Shown here: positions 9,952-18,201 of the stretch, in pieces
Layout of the letters: every line of letters begins with the position of its first letter
How positions within the stretch are numbered: the stretch's first letter is position 1
Assembly (NCBI RefSeq): GCF_024655635.1
Contig: NZ_JANLGI010000023.1
Span: 1-56,178, forward strand
Length of the DNA stretch: 56,178 nucleotides
DNA from: Allobosea sp. 47.2.35
Lineage (GTDB): Bacteria > Pseudomonadota > Alphaproteobacteria > Rhizobiales > Beijerinckiaceae
Reading direction: 5' to 3'
Notes under the pieces: generated by a model
What the model saw: the letters and a program-made list of their open reading frames with translations, nothing else
Told to the model about the DNA's origin: nothing
The model's database searches: none
Position numbers and translations under genes: made by a program

Positions 9952-10150
9952 GGAGATCCGAACCGATGGAAGAAGCGCTCCGGGGTCGCTGGCAACCAGC
10001 TTCGGAGCCACCCTTGGTCGCGGCGAGGTTCGTTTGGGTTCAATCGGCACAGGGAGAATTCTGGTGCGCTCAGCACAGTCGCCCACGGGCTTGTGAGATG
10101 CGTCGGCGCCTTCTTCCCTTCATGACGGCAGCAGCAGCCACGCCGAACTC

Positions 10151-11137
10151 ATGCCTCGACCGATGAACAGCCCCCAGACCCGCCGTTTCCTGCTGCAGCT
10201 CGCCGGAGCGGCTTCGCTTGCAGGCGCCGCCAGCCTCGCCGCCCGCGCCGAGGGCGGCCCCGTTGCCGCGCCGTCCGCCGGGCCGGGCTTCGCCAGCAAG
10301 ACGCCGATCCGGATCGGGGCAGCCGCGCTCAAGGTTCGCGATATCGAGCGGATGACGAGCTATTACCGCGACGTCATCGGCCTTTCCGTGCTGGCGCGTG
10401 GAGCCGCCTCCGTCACGCTCGGCACCAGCGAGGGTGCCCTTCTGACGCTGGAGCCGAAGCCGGGCGCTGCCCTTGAGCCGCCGACGGCCGCCGGCCTCTT
10501 CCACATCGCCTTCCTGATGCCGAGCCGGCGGGATCTCGCGCGCTGGCTGGTCCATGTCGCGCGCAACCAGACCCCGCTGACCGGCTTCGCCGACCACAGC
10601 GTCAGCGAGGCCGTCTATCTCAACGACCCCGAGGGCAACGGCCTCGAGGTCTATGCCGACCGCCCGGCCGAGAACTGGCGCTGGGACAACGGGCGCGTGG
10701 TGATGGGCACGCATCGGCTCGATGTCGACGACATCCTGTCGCTGACGAATACAGCCATCACCGACTATGCCAAGGCGCCGGACGGGCTTCGCATCGGGCA
10801 TATCCATCTGCGCGTCGGCGATGTCGACGCCGGCGACAGGTTCTACAAGGACCTGCTGGGCTTGGCCCCGACCAGCCGGCGCGACACGGCGAGCTTCCTG
10901 TCCTCAGGCGGCTATCATCATCATCTCGCGCTCAACACCTGGAACAGCGCTGGCGCCGGCCGGCGCGACGAGACCAGCACCGGGCTCGCCTGGTTCTCGC
11001 TGATGACGCAAAAGCCGGAATTGATGGCTGCGCAGGCCGAACGCCTCGCTAGCGCGAAGCTCGCGGCCGCGCCAATCGCCGGCGGGTTCGAGAGCCTCGA
11101 CCCATGGGGCACGCGCGTCAGGCTGCTGCAGGGCTGA
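10151..11137 (+). CDS. Exported protein with two VOC (glyoxalase/dioxygenase-fold) domains
   Basis: The N-terminus reads TRRFLLQLAGAASLAGAASLAARA, a twin-arginine-type signal peptide, so the mature protein is probably periplasmic. Two vicinal-oxygen-chelate modules follow. The first is at about residues 55-180 (IGAAALKVRDIERMTSYYRDVIGL, later HIAFLM and NDPEGNGLEVYAD). The second is at about 215-328 (IGHIHLRVGDVDAGDRFYKDLLGL). The arrangement resembles CatE-type catechol 2,3-dioxygenase relatives; metal ligands would be His and Glu of the HIAFL, GLEVYAD and GHIHL strands. An exported VOC enzyme is unusual. An ATG at 10163 (MNSPQTRRF) is an alternative start. Activity is unknown. Confidence 0.82.
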   Translation: MPRPMNSPQTRRFLLQLAGAASLAGAASLAARAEGGPVAAPSAGPGFASKTPIRIGAAALKVRDIERMTSYYRDVIGLSVLARGAASVTLGTSEGALLTLEPKPGAALEPPTAAGLFHIAFLMPSRRDLARWLVHVARNQTPLTGFADHSVSEAVYLNDPEGNGLEVYADRPAENWRWDNGRVVMGTHRLDVDDILSLTNTAITDYAKAPDGLRIGHIHLRVGDVDAGDRFYKDLLGLAPTSRRDTASFLSSGGYHHHLALNTWNSAGAGRRDETSTGLAWFSLMTQKPELMAAQAERLASAKLAAAPIAGGFESLDPWGTRVRLLQG

Positions 11138-11155
11138 AACCGCCCTGCCCGCCTC

Positions 11156-12685
11156 TCACATCGTCGCGCCGATCTGCCAGGGCACGTATTCGGCGTCGCC
11201 ATAGCCGAGCTCTTCGGACTTGGAGCGCTCGCCCGAGGCGACCTTGAGCAGCTTGTCGAAGATCTCGCGACCCTTCTGCTCCAGCGAGACGCCGTCGAGC
11301 ACGTCGCCGCAATTGATGTCCATGTCGTCGATCATCTTCTCGTAGATCGGCGTATTGGTCGCGAGCTTGACCGAGGGCGTCGGCTTGCAGCCATAGGCCG
11401 AGCCGCGCCCGGTCGTGAAGGCGAGGATGTTCGAGCCACCAGCCACCTGCCCGGTCGCCGCGACGGGGTCGTAGCCGGGCGTGTCCATGTAGACGAAGCC
11501 CTTCTCCTTCACCGGCTCGGCATAGTGGTAGACCGCCGAGAGCGTCTTGGTGCCGCCCTTGGCCGCCGCGCCGAGCGACTTCTCCAGGATGGTGGTGAGC
11601 CCGCCCGCCTTGTTCCCCGGCGAGGGGTTGTTGTTCATGCTCATCCGGGCGCGCTCGGTATAATCCTCCCACCACTTGATGATGCCGACGAGCTTCTCGC
11701 CGACCTCGCGCGTCGCGGCGCGGCGCGTCAGCAGATGCTCGGCGCCATAAATCTCGGGCGTCTCGGAGAGGATCGCCGTGCCGCCATGCTCGACCAGGAT
11801 ATCGACGGCCGCGCCCAGCGCCGGATTGGCGGTGATGCCGGAATAGCCGTCCGAGCCGCCGCACTGCAAAGCCAACATCAATTCGGAAGCCGGCACGGTC
11901 TCGCGTACCGCCTTATTGGCGATCGGCAGCATCACCTTCAGCGCATCGATACCGGCGGCGACGGCCTTCTTGGTGCCGCCGGTTTCCTGGATCGTCAGCG
12001 TGCGGAAGACGTCGCTCTCGCTGATCCCATAGGCTTCCTTCATGCGGCTGATCTGGAAGCCCTCGCAGCCGAGCCCGACGACCAGCACCGCCGCCATGTT
12101 CGGGTTGCAGGCATAGCCCCAGGTGGTGCGCTTCAGCACCTCGAAGCTCTCGCCATTGTAGTCGATGCCGCAGCCGGTGCCGTGGGTCAGCGCGATCACG
12201 CCGTCGACATTGGGGTAATCTGCGAGCAGGCCGGAGCGCTTGACCTCCTCGGCCATGAAGCGCGCGGCCGAGGCCGAGCAGTTCACCGAGGTCAGGATGC
12301 CCACATAATTGCGCGTGCCGGCCTTGCCGTTGGCGCGGCGGAAGCCCTCGAAGGTCGCCTGCTGCTCGACGGGCAGCACGAATTCAGGCTTGGCCTCGGC
12401 GGCAAAGGCGTAGTCGCGGTCGAAGGCATGGAAGCCGGTATTGTGCTCATGCACCCAGTCGCCGGGCACAATATCGGCCGTGGCGAAACCGATGATCTGG
12501 CCGAACTTGCGGATCGGCTGATCCTTGGCGATCGGCACGATCGCCATCTTGTGCCCGCGCGGGATGCGCTTCAGCGCCTCGACACCCGCGGCGGTCACGC
12601 CGAGATCGACGGGATCGACGGCGACGACGACATTGTCGGCGGCGTTGAGCTTGAGCGTGCGGGGCGGCGCGGACTTGTCGAGCAT
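11156..12685 (-). CDS. Altronate/galactarate dehydratase family protein (UxaA-like)
   Basis: A 509-aa protein of the UxaA/GarD family, which dehydrates sugar acids such as D-altronate or galactarate. The N-terminal ~90 residues form the SAF-like domain (NVVVAVDPVDLG... RGHKMAIVPI). The large C-terminal domain has NCSASAARF, HGTGCGIDYNGE, VVGLGCEGFQ, LALQCGGSDGYSGIT and CGDVLDG, the conserved Cys/Gly loops of the family. Length matches single-chain UxaA. No sugar-acid transporter, uronate isomerase or tagaturonate reductase is adjacent, so the substrate stays open. The start gives MLDKSAPPRTLKLN. Confidence 0.87.
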   Translation of the reverse strand: MLDKSAPPRTLKLNAADNVVVAVDPVDLGVTAAGVEALKRIPRGHKMAIVPIAKDQPIRKFGQIIGFATADIVPGDWVHEHNTGFHAFDRDYAFAAEAKPEFVLPVEQQATFEGFRRANGKAGTRNYVGILTSVNCSASAARFMAEEVKRSGLLADYPNVDGVIALTHGTGCGIDYNGESFEVLKRTTWGYACNPNMAAVLVVGLGCEGFQISRMKEAYGISESDVFRTLTIQETGGTKKAVAAGIDALKVMLPIANKAVRETVPASELMLALQCGGSDGYSGITANPALGAAVDILVEHGGTAILSETPEIYGAEHLLTRRAATREVGEKLVGIIKWWEDYTERARMSMNNNPSPGNKAGGLTTILEKSLGAAAKGGTKTLSAVYHYAEPVKEKGFVYMDTPGYDPVAATGQVAGGSNILAFTTGRGSAYGCKPTPSVKLATNTPIYEKMIDDMDINCGDVLDGVSLEQKGREIFDKLLKVASGERSKSEELGYGDAEYVPWQIGATM

Positions 12686-12799
12686 GGCGGGAACCGAAAT
12701 CTCCGGGCACCGCGACGGCGGCGCGCACCCCTAGAGATGCGCCCAACCGGCGCTGTTTTCAATCGGTTCAAATGAGGAAACGGCCATGCGCCGGTTGAG

Positions 12800-13081
12800 C
12801 TAGTAGTCCAGGTGCGCGCTCAGGCCTGCGCGAATGTCGCCCATCGTCCGCGAGCGCAGATAGGCATGCAGGGCGAGCGGTGCCCGGAAGCCGAGCTTGC
12901 CGCCCTTGTCCCAGACGGTGACGACCACGCCCTTCAATCCGGCATTCTCGGCTGATTGCCCGATACGGTCGATGATCTTCTGCTGCGCGCTCCGGCACAG
13001 ATCGGAGAACGAGGCCTCGACCGGCACGATCACCATGTCGGACTGGCGATCGCGCGCGAAGGCGACATTGAATGCTTCCAT
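12800..13081 (-). CDS. Hypothetical protein, 93 aa
   Basis: I do not recognise a family. The protein starts MEAFNVAFARDRQSDM and has no signal peptide or membrane helix. A central segment, LKGVVVTVWDKGGKLGF, looks like a beta-turn-beta, so a compact cytosolic fold is likely. The frame extends to 13195, but the ATG at 13081 is preceded by an AGGGGAAGGGG purine tract, whereas the upstream methionines lack a site. It lies 114 bp upstream of the UxaA-like gene on the same strand; co-transcription is possible. Confidence 0.6.
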   Translation of the reverse strand: MEAFNVAFARDRQSDMVIVPVEASFSDLCRSAQQKIIDRIGQSAENAGLKGVVVTVWDKGGKLGFRAPLALHAYLRSRTMGDIRAGLSAHLDY

Positions 13082-13302
13082 GGCCCCTTCCCCTGTCATG
13101 GCGCCGCGCGTTTTCGCGCTTATCCGAGCCGCCATGTTCACGCATTGATAACCCAAGATCGCTCGAACCTCCTCATCCAAATGACGGAGGGTCATCCCTG
13201 CCTCCGGCCCATTGCGGGCATGTGGGGATCGACGGAATCATCCAGCAGCAGCCGGCGCAGCGCGAACCGCGACACCGATGACGATCAGGGAAGCATAGGA
13301 CG

Positions 13303-14094
13303 ATGCCAAGGGCCTTCAATCGAGCGGAGATCATGTCCATCGAGCCGGAGGAACGCCTCGTCGTGCTGGCGCGAACCCTGGGCGCCCGGTCCGTAGCAGC
13401 CGCGGAGACGCTGGAACAGGCGGCGCAGGCGTGGAGGCACTTCGGCGAGACCTGCCTGGGTCGCGCCCTCTACCGCCATCACGCGATCTTCAAAAGCCAA
13501 TCCGCCGCCCCGGTCTGGAGCCATGCCGACTTCATCTATTTTCGAGACATCGTTCCAGGCGATGCCATCGCTGAGCTCGTCCACGCCCCGCAGCCATCCG
13601 GCCTGCATCTGCTCAGGGCGGAAATCCTCGTCACGACGCCCGCTTCCTTCGTCTTTCCGCGTGGTTGGGCCGGATCGTCTCACCGGCCGCATCGCAAACC
13701 GTCGATCGAGTATCTCGACGTCGCCCCAGCTCATCTCCGCGACTATCGCGAGATCATGCGCCGCTATATCGGCCCCGCCGCGGCGAAGCTCGTCGCCATG
13801 GGAAAGCTCGGGACGTTCAGGACGATGGAGACGGCCGCCGTCCTGTTCGAAAACCCTTCGCTTCGCACGACATGGAACCAGATCCACCTGAGCGAGGTGG
13901 ATGCCGAAGGGTTTCAAGGGTTTGGACAGGAGCTCGACGCGGCTCTGCGCGAGATCGCTCCGGATGGCGGCTTTGCCGAGCTCTTCGCCGGGCTCGACGG
14001 GATGCGGACCATCCCCCGCTGGACGCTGAACGATGCCGTACTGGAGGACGACGCTGCCCTCGGTGAATTGAGCACCGCCGGGGCGCCCCGTTGA
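13303..14094 (+). CDS. Unrecognised protein, 263 aa
   Basis: Not assigned to a family. It has no signal peptide or membrane segment. Notable segments are HFGETCLGRALYRHH (residues ~46-60), FIYFRDIVPGDAIAELVHA (~80-98), SIEYLDVAPAHLRDYREIMRRYIGPA (~137-162) and a Trp/Asn-rich TTWNQIHLSE (~192). The repeated pattern of a strand followed by a DYREIM-like helix recalls dimeric alpha/beta-barrel (ferredoxin-like) proteins that measure small molecules, but this is only a resemblance. The coding frame is clean, with codon use like its neighbours. It sits alone, divergent from the 93-aa gene with a 221-bp gap. Confidence 0.7.
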   Translation: MPRAFNRAEIMSIEPEERLVVLARTLGARSVAAAETLEQAAQAWRHFGETCLGRALYRHHAIFKSQSAAPVWSHADFIYFRDIVPGDAIAELVHAPQPSGLHLLRAEILVTTPASFVFPRGWAGSSHRPHRKPSIEYLDVAPAHLRDYREIMRRYIGPAAAKLVAMGKLGTFRTMETAAVLFENPSLRTTWNQIHLSEVDAEGFQGFGQELDAALREIAPDGGFAELFAGLDGMRTIPRWTLNDAVLEDDAALGELSTAGAPR

Positions 14095-14228
14095 ACCGGG
14101 CGGCAACGGAGCATCTGCGCCCGGCCCAGCTGCATTTCCAGTTCATTAAAACCGCGCGAAACGGGAGTTCACGCGACAGTAACCATCCAAGCCGATGTAT
14201 CTCCTCAGGCCTTCCCGAGAGATACCCT

Positions 14229-14933
14229 ATGCTGACCCGCCGCTCGTTTACCTTTCCCGCCCTGTCCATCGCGGCAGCGGGCCTGGCCGGATGCGGTTCG
14301 CGAAGCATCGTCGCGCTACCGGAGATCGGCTCGGCCCCGAAGGGCCTGACGACCCGCACGCTCGCCCGTCCCAACTATGCCGAGGTCTATACCGAATATC
14401 CCGGCGAGCGCTTCCCGATCATGGCGATCGACTACCAGCGCATCGATTCCCGCTATCTCCGGCAGACAGTCGAATTTCCGCGCGACGACAAGCCCGGCTC
14501 GATCGTGGTCGACCCCGCCGGCTACCATCTCTACTTCGTCGAGTCCCCGCGCGTCGCGACCCGCTACGGCGTTGGCGTCGGTCGCGAGGGCTTCGGCTGG
14601 TCCGGCGCGGCCCGGATCAACATGAAGCGCGACTGGGCTGACTGGGTTCCGCCCCCGGAGATGATCGCGCGTGATCCCGCGATCAGGGCCCAGCTCGAGC
14701 AGACGCCGCGCGGGCTCGGCGTGCGCGGCGGCTCGAAAAGCCCGCTCGGCGCGCGCACGCTCTACCTCTTCGGCGAGGGCCGCGATCTCGGCTACCGCAT
14801 TCACGGCACATTCGAGCCCTACACGGTCGGCACCAACGTCTCATCAGGCTGCATCCGGATGATCAATCAGGACATCGCCCATCTGTACGCGCGCGTCGCG
14901 CCCGGCACCCCGGTGACCGTTCTGCCCGTGTGA
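14229..14933 (+). CDS. Exported L,D-transpeptidase (YkuD domain)
   Basis: Peptidoglycan enzyme expected to form 3-3 cross-links or attach proteins to the cell wall. The N-terminus MLTRRSFTFPALSIAAAGLAGCG combines a twin-arginine-like motif with a LAGC lipobox, so it is probably a lipoprotein. The YkuD domain spans about residues 95-234: SIVVDPAGYHLYFVE begins it, and the active site has H192 in YRIHGTFEP and C208 in SSGCIRM. The usual SHGC is SSGC here, a common variant. The ATG at 14229 is used because it gives the signal peptide. A paralogue lies 600 bp downstream. Confidence 0.9.
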   Translation: MLTRRSFTFPALSIAAAGLAGCGSRSIVALPEIGSAPKGLTTRTLARPNYAEVYTEYPGERFPIMAIDYQRIDSRYLRQTVEFPRDDKPGSIVVDPAGYHLYFVESPRVATRYGVGVGREGFGWSGAARINMKRDWADWVPPPEMIARDPAIRAQLEQTPRGLGVRGGSKSPLGARTLYLFGEGRDLGYRIHGTFEPYTVGTNVSSGCIRMINQDIAHLYARVAPGTPVTVLPV

Positions 14934-15019
14934 TCTCGCCAGATGAACGTCAGCCAACAGACCGGTTCAGGTTTCGTTGAGGTGCCGCGTGGTTTGATCG
15001 CCATCGAAAGGAGTTTGCC

Positions 15020-15340
15020 ATGCGCAAGCTGTTGATTTTTGCCGCGATTGCTGTCGGGAGCGCGCTCGCCGCACCGGCCATGGCCTCCGAGGCCCTGCCG
15101 AAGGCTCTGGCCGAGCGCCTCGACAAGGCGCCGGCCGAATATTCCTGGTCGGCTGCGGCCGAGCGTCGGCACATGATCATGGAAGAGACCATGCGCCAGC
15201 AGCGCTATGGCCGTGGTGGTGGCTACGGCCCGCCGCGGGGCTATGGTCCGCCGCGCGGTTATGGCTACAGCCCTGGTCCGGGCTGGGGCCCGCCGCCGCC
15301 GCGTTATTATCCGCCTCCGCCGCCTCCGGGCTGGTGGTGA
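15020..15340 (+). CDS. Small exported Gly/Pro/Tyr-rich protein
   Basis: A 106-aa protein with a clear signal peptide (RKLLIFAAIAVGSALAAPAMA) cleaved near residue 22. A short helical segment (EALPKALAERLDKAPAEYSW) follows, then a low-complexity tail of GYGPPRGYGPPRGYGYSP type ending in polyproline and GWW. Such tails are flexible, and the aromatic/Pro repeats could bind cell-wall polymers or neighbouring proteins. The start has an excellent GAAAGGAG site 9 bp upstream. The gene lies between two L,D-transpeptidase genes and ends in a strong terminator, so it is probably the last gene after the first transpeptidase. Confidence 0.85.
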   Translation: MRKLLIFAAIAVGSALAAPAMASEALPKALAERLDKAPAEYSWSAAAERRHMIMEETMRQQRYGRGGGYGPPRGYGPPRGYGYSPGPGWGPPPPRYYPPPPPPGWW

Positions 15341-15345
15341 TCGCA

Positions 15346-15374
15346 AGAGCGACGGGCAACCGTCGCTCTTTTTT
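15346..15374 (+). terminator. Intrinsic terminator after the Gly/Pro/Tyr-rich gene
   Basis: A perfect 10-bp stem (AGAGCGACGG with CCGTCGCTCT) closes a GCAA tetraloop and is followed by six T. It ends plus-strand transcription 6 bp after the stop codon. Confidence 0.92.
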
Positions 15375-15535
15375 CGCTTGCGCCTCGCGCCTTTGGCGCG
15401 GAGCAGGTCCCACGACGAAGGCTGGCGCTTGCCAGCCCGGCCCTCTGGCGGCAATCTCCGCCCGGCTATCGAGTTCAACGCGTGCATGCCGGAGCGAGGC
15501 CTCGCCGGGCAGCAGGACATGGGAAATACCCGATC

Positions 15536-16237
15536 ATGATCATTGACGGTAGGAATGCCGGTGCCGGTGAGATGGCTTCGCTCGGGCGCCGGTCGGGGCT
15601 TGTGAATCGCCGCTCGTTCCTGGTCGGCTCGGCGGTCGGCATCGGCGCGCTTGGCCTCGGCGGCTGCGCTGCGACCGACGGCATGAGCCTCGCCGAGGCA
15701 CAGCAGGTCTATGGGCCGGTGCCCGACAAGAAATTCGCGATTCCCGCCGCCGACGTCACCAAGGTCGATCCGAAATACTGGCGCCGCACCGTCCGCTACG
15801 AGACCAGGGAAGCGCCGGGCACGATCATCGTCGATCCCGCCAACTACTACGTCTATCGTATCGAGGAAGGCGGTAACGCCACCCGCTACGGCGCCAATGT
15901 CGGCCGCGACGGCTTCCGCTGGAATGGCGACGCCTATGTCGGCCGCAAGTCGGAATGGGCGACCTGGACCCCGCCGCCGGAAATGATCAAGCGCCAGCCC
16001 GAAGCAGCGAAATATGCCCGCGGCATGCCCGGCGGCCTCGAGAACCCGCTCGGCGCCCGCACGCTCCATCTCTACCAGAACGGCAAATACACGCTCTACA
16101 CGATCTATGCGTCGAGCGATGAGGAATCGATCGGCTCCGGCATCACCAGCGGCTGCGTCGGCCTGCTCAGCCAGGACATGATCGACCTCTACGACCAGAC
16201 GCCGGTCAAGACGAAGGTCGTGGTTCTGCCGGCCTGA
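15536..16237 (+). CDS. Exported L,D-transpeptidase-like protein with an altered active-site motif
   Basis: Paralogue of the protein at 14229, sharing the layout (NRRSFLVGSAVGIGALGLGGCA export signal with Tat motif and lipobox; TIIVDPANYYVYRIEEGG; WTPPPEMIKRQPEAAKYARGMPGGLENPLGARTL-type block). Catalytic Cys C207 is kept in TSGCVGL. The histidine 16 residues before it (H192 in the sister) is Y191, the next Gly is Ala, and the Arg after the Cys motif is replaced. It may therefore be inactive or use a different mechanism. Start choice: ATG at 15536, with ATG at 15572 (MASLGRRSGLVNRRSF) possible. It is followed by a strong terminator at 16269. Confidence 0.85.
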   Translation: MIIDGRNAGAGEMASLGRRSGLVNRRSFLVGSAVGIGALGLGGCAATDGMSLAEAQQVYGPVPDKKFAIPAADVTKVDPKYWRRTVRYETREAPGTIIVDPANYYVYRIEEGGNATRYGANVGRDGFRWNGDAYVGRKSEWATWTPPPEMIKRQPEAAKYARGMPGGLENPLGARTLHLYQNGKYTLYTIYASSDEESIGSGITSGCVGLLSQDMIDLYDQTPVKTKVVVLPA

Positions 16238-16268
16238 GCCGAGGCGCCAGCGGCGTGCTGCCCTATCG

Positions 16269-16294
16269 AACCCCGGCCCTCGGCCGGGGTTTTT
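16269..16294 (+). terminator. Intrinsic terminator
   Basis: Ten-bp stem AACCCCGGCC/GGCCGGGGTT with a CTC loop and a T run, 31 bp after the stop of the second transpeptidase-like gene. Confidence 0.88.
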
Positions 16295-16326
16295 CATGAG
16301 CGGCCGGATCGTCTATCCCTGCTGGC

Positions 16327-16788
16327 ATGACCGAACTCGTCATCCGCGCTGCGGAGCAGGCCGACCTGCCTGCGCTTCAGGACCTCTATCGCCATCTCCT
16401 CCCCGAGGATGAGCGCTGCCCGGACGGCAAGGCTGCAGCGATTCTCGAAAACCTGCGGAGCTTCGAAGGCAGCGCCGTCCTGATCGGCCTCCTCGGCAAC
16501 GACCTCGTCGCGAGCTGTACCGTGATCGTCATCCCGAACCTGACGCGCGGTGGGACGCCCTATGCGCTGATCGAGAACGTCGTAACAGATACTCGCCACC
16601 GCAACCGGGGGCTCGGAAAGGCGATCCTGAAGACTGCCGTGGATCGCGCCTGGGCAGCCGGCTGCTACAAGGCGATGCTGATGACGGGCTCGAGGAAGCC
16701 GTCCACGCTCGCGTTCTACGAGGCCGCCGGCTTCGAGCAGTCCAAGACCGGCTTTCAGGCGAGGCGGCTCCCCACCCGCGCGGAGTAA
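16327..16788 (+). CDS. GNAT-family N-acetyltransferase
   Basis: A 153-aa single-domain acetyltransferase using acetyl-CoA. Motif A appears as YALIENVVTDTRHRNRGLGKAIL (residues ~78-100), containing the R-x-x-G-x-G/A pyrophosphate-binding loop. Motif B appears as LAFYEAAGFEQSKTGF near the C-terminus. The substrate is unknown. The start codon is only 30 bp after the preceding terminator, so its promoter must overlap that hairpin or lie within it. The gene is convergent with the SCO1-like gene. Confidence 0.88.
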   Translation: MTELVIRAAEQADLPALQDLYRHLLPEDERCPDGKAAAILENLRSFEGSAVLIGLLGNDLVASCTVIVIPNLTRGGTPYALIENVVTDTRHRNRGLGKAILKTAVDRAWAAGCYKAMLMTGSRKPSTLAFYEAAGFEQSKTGFQARRLPTRAE

Positions 16789-16820
16789 GGCGCGAACCGC
16801 ATTCCTTCGCAGCGTCCCAC

Positions 16821-17411
16821 CTAACGCAGCATCATCCGCAGCTTGGCGAGCGCCGATGAATCGGCCTCGTGATAGTCGATCATCGTGCGGAAGGCGCCGT
16901 CGCCGGTCATCAGATAGACATTGGCGGTATGGTCCATGGTGTAGCCACCATCGGCCGGGACCTTCTTCGCATAGGCCTTGAAGGCGCCAGGCACCGCATC
17001 GACCTGCGCCTGCGAGCCGGTGAGACCGACCACACCCGGATCGAAGGATTGCAGATAAAGCGCGAGCTGCGCCGGCGTATCGCGCTCCGGATCGACCGTG
17101 ATCAGCAGGATCTTCAGCCGTGCCGCATCGGCACCGAGCTGCCGGGTCAGGCCGCCCAGCCGGAGGAGCGTGGTCGGACAGACCTCCGGGCAATGCGTGA
17201 AGCCGAAGAAAACGGCGAGCGGGCTGCCGCGGAAATCGGCGTCGGTCACCGCCTTGCCGGTATGGTCGACCAGAGAGAACGGGCCGCCGATCGCGGCCAC
17301 CTGTTCCGTCCGCGACCGATCCGCCAGCCACCAGCCCATCAGGATCGAGGTCGAGACGAAGCCGACGATCAGGACGAGCGTCCAGGCGGCGTAGCGCAGG
17401 AATTTCAGCAT
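16821..17411 (-). CDS. SCO1/SenC-family copper chaperone or thiol protein
   Basis: A membrane-anchored thioredoxin-fold protein (196 aa) that delivers copper to the CuA centre of cytochrome c oxidase or acts as a thiol reductase. It has an N-terminal anchor (TLVLIVGFVSTSILMGWWLA) and periplasmic domain GGPFSLVDHTGKAVTDADFRG. The metal motif is CPEVC within FGFTHCPEVCPTTL, with the distal His in GGYTMDHTANVYL. All three copper ligands are present. Its start overlaps the end of the upstream methyltransferase-like gene by 7 nt, so the two are translationally coupled. No oxidase genes are in view. Confidence 0.93.
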   Translation of the reverse strand: MLKFLRYAAWTLVLIVGFVSTSILMGWWLADRSRTEQVAAIGGPFSLVDHTGKAVTDADFRGSPLAVFFGFTHCPEVCPTTLLRLGGLTRQLGADAARLKILLITVDPERDTPAQLALYLQSFDPGVVGLTGSQAQVDAVPGAFKAYAKKVPADGGYTMDHTANVYLMTGDGAFRTMIDYHEADSSALAKLRMMLR

Positions 17412-17989
17412 GTCCGGCCGATCCAGCGGTTCACCCGGCGCTGATACGCGAGATAGCGCGCGCCGAGATCGCGGCGCAGCACGCCCTCCTCGATCCGCAC
17501 CTGCAAGGCTATCGCCACCAAGACCGCGAGCGCAAATGCCAGCTCGACCAGCTCCGGCCGGACAAGGAACAGGCCGATAAACAGCAATGTCTGACCGACA
17601 AAGGCCGGATTCCGCGAGAAGGCGAAGGGACCGGAGGCGACGATGGCGCCGCTCTCGCCCTCAGCCGCGCCGATCCGCCATGAGCGCCCCATATGCATCT
17701 GGGCCCAGAGCGCCAGGGTCGCGCCGACGACCGCGAGCGCCAGGCCGGGAACACCGGAAAACCGGCCGAACGGCGTCTCACCACCCAGCCAGGCGCGAAC
17801 AGGCGGCCAGAGCACGCTTCCGGCAAAGCCGAGCTTGAACAGGAGCGCGGGCAGGCGCTGCGATCGGCTGCCGCGCGTGAAGATCCAGACGGACTGGCCG
17901 CTCGCGCGCACCTGCTTCAGCGACAGAAACAGGAAGGCTCCGACATAGACCAGCGTGACCAGATAGGCGGCAATCTCTGTGTTGGACAC
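17405..17989 (-). CDS. Isoprenylcysteine carboxylmethyltransferase-like membrane protein
   Basis: A 194-aa protein with about five membrane helices. The C-terminal segment ASGPFAFSRNPAFVGQTLLFIGLFLV and the following RIEEGVLRRDLGARYLAYQRRVNRWIG match the SAM-binding region of the ICMT/PEMT-like family (the usual RHPxY is RNPAF here). Bacteria lack prenylated CAAX proteins, so the substrate is unknown; some relatives methylate lipids or other membrane amphiphiles. The start is a GTG with a GGAGG 6 bp upstream. It is upstream of and overlaps the SCO gene by 7 nt. Confidence 0.85.
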   Translation of the reverse strand: MSNTEIAAYLVTLVYVGAFLFLSLKQVRASGQSVWIFTRGSRSQRLPALLFKLGFAGSVLWPPVRAWLGGETPFGRFSGVPGLALAVVGATLALWAQMHMGRSWRIGAAEGESGAIVASGPFAFSRNPAFVGQTLLFIGLFLVRPELVELAFALAVLVAIALQVRIEEGVLRRDLGARYLAYQRRVNRWIGRTC

Positions 17990-18117
17990 GTTCGGCCTCC
18001 AGCGCGAAACAGCATCGAGACCTCTCGTCTACAAGCTGAAGTCACTAGAGCTTCAAGCCCCAATTGGCGGCGGCGCTCAATGCCGCCGGATGCGGCAGGT
18101 CCTCGGGGGCCGTCCAA

Positions 18118-18146
18118 AGAAAAACCCCGGCCTCGCGGCCGGGGTT
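18118..18146 (-). terminator. Intrinsic terminator of the phasin gene
   Basis: Stem AACCCCGGCC/GGCCGGGGTT with a TCGC loop. Read on the minus strand it is followed by a run of T (A run at 18119-18124 on plus). It lies 56 bp after the phasin stop codon. Confidence 0.88.
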
Positions 18147-18201
18147 CGCAAACGCAACTGAACTCACAGGGCTTCGGCAGCCGGTCGGCTGCCGGCCGAA
18201 A

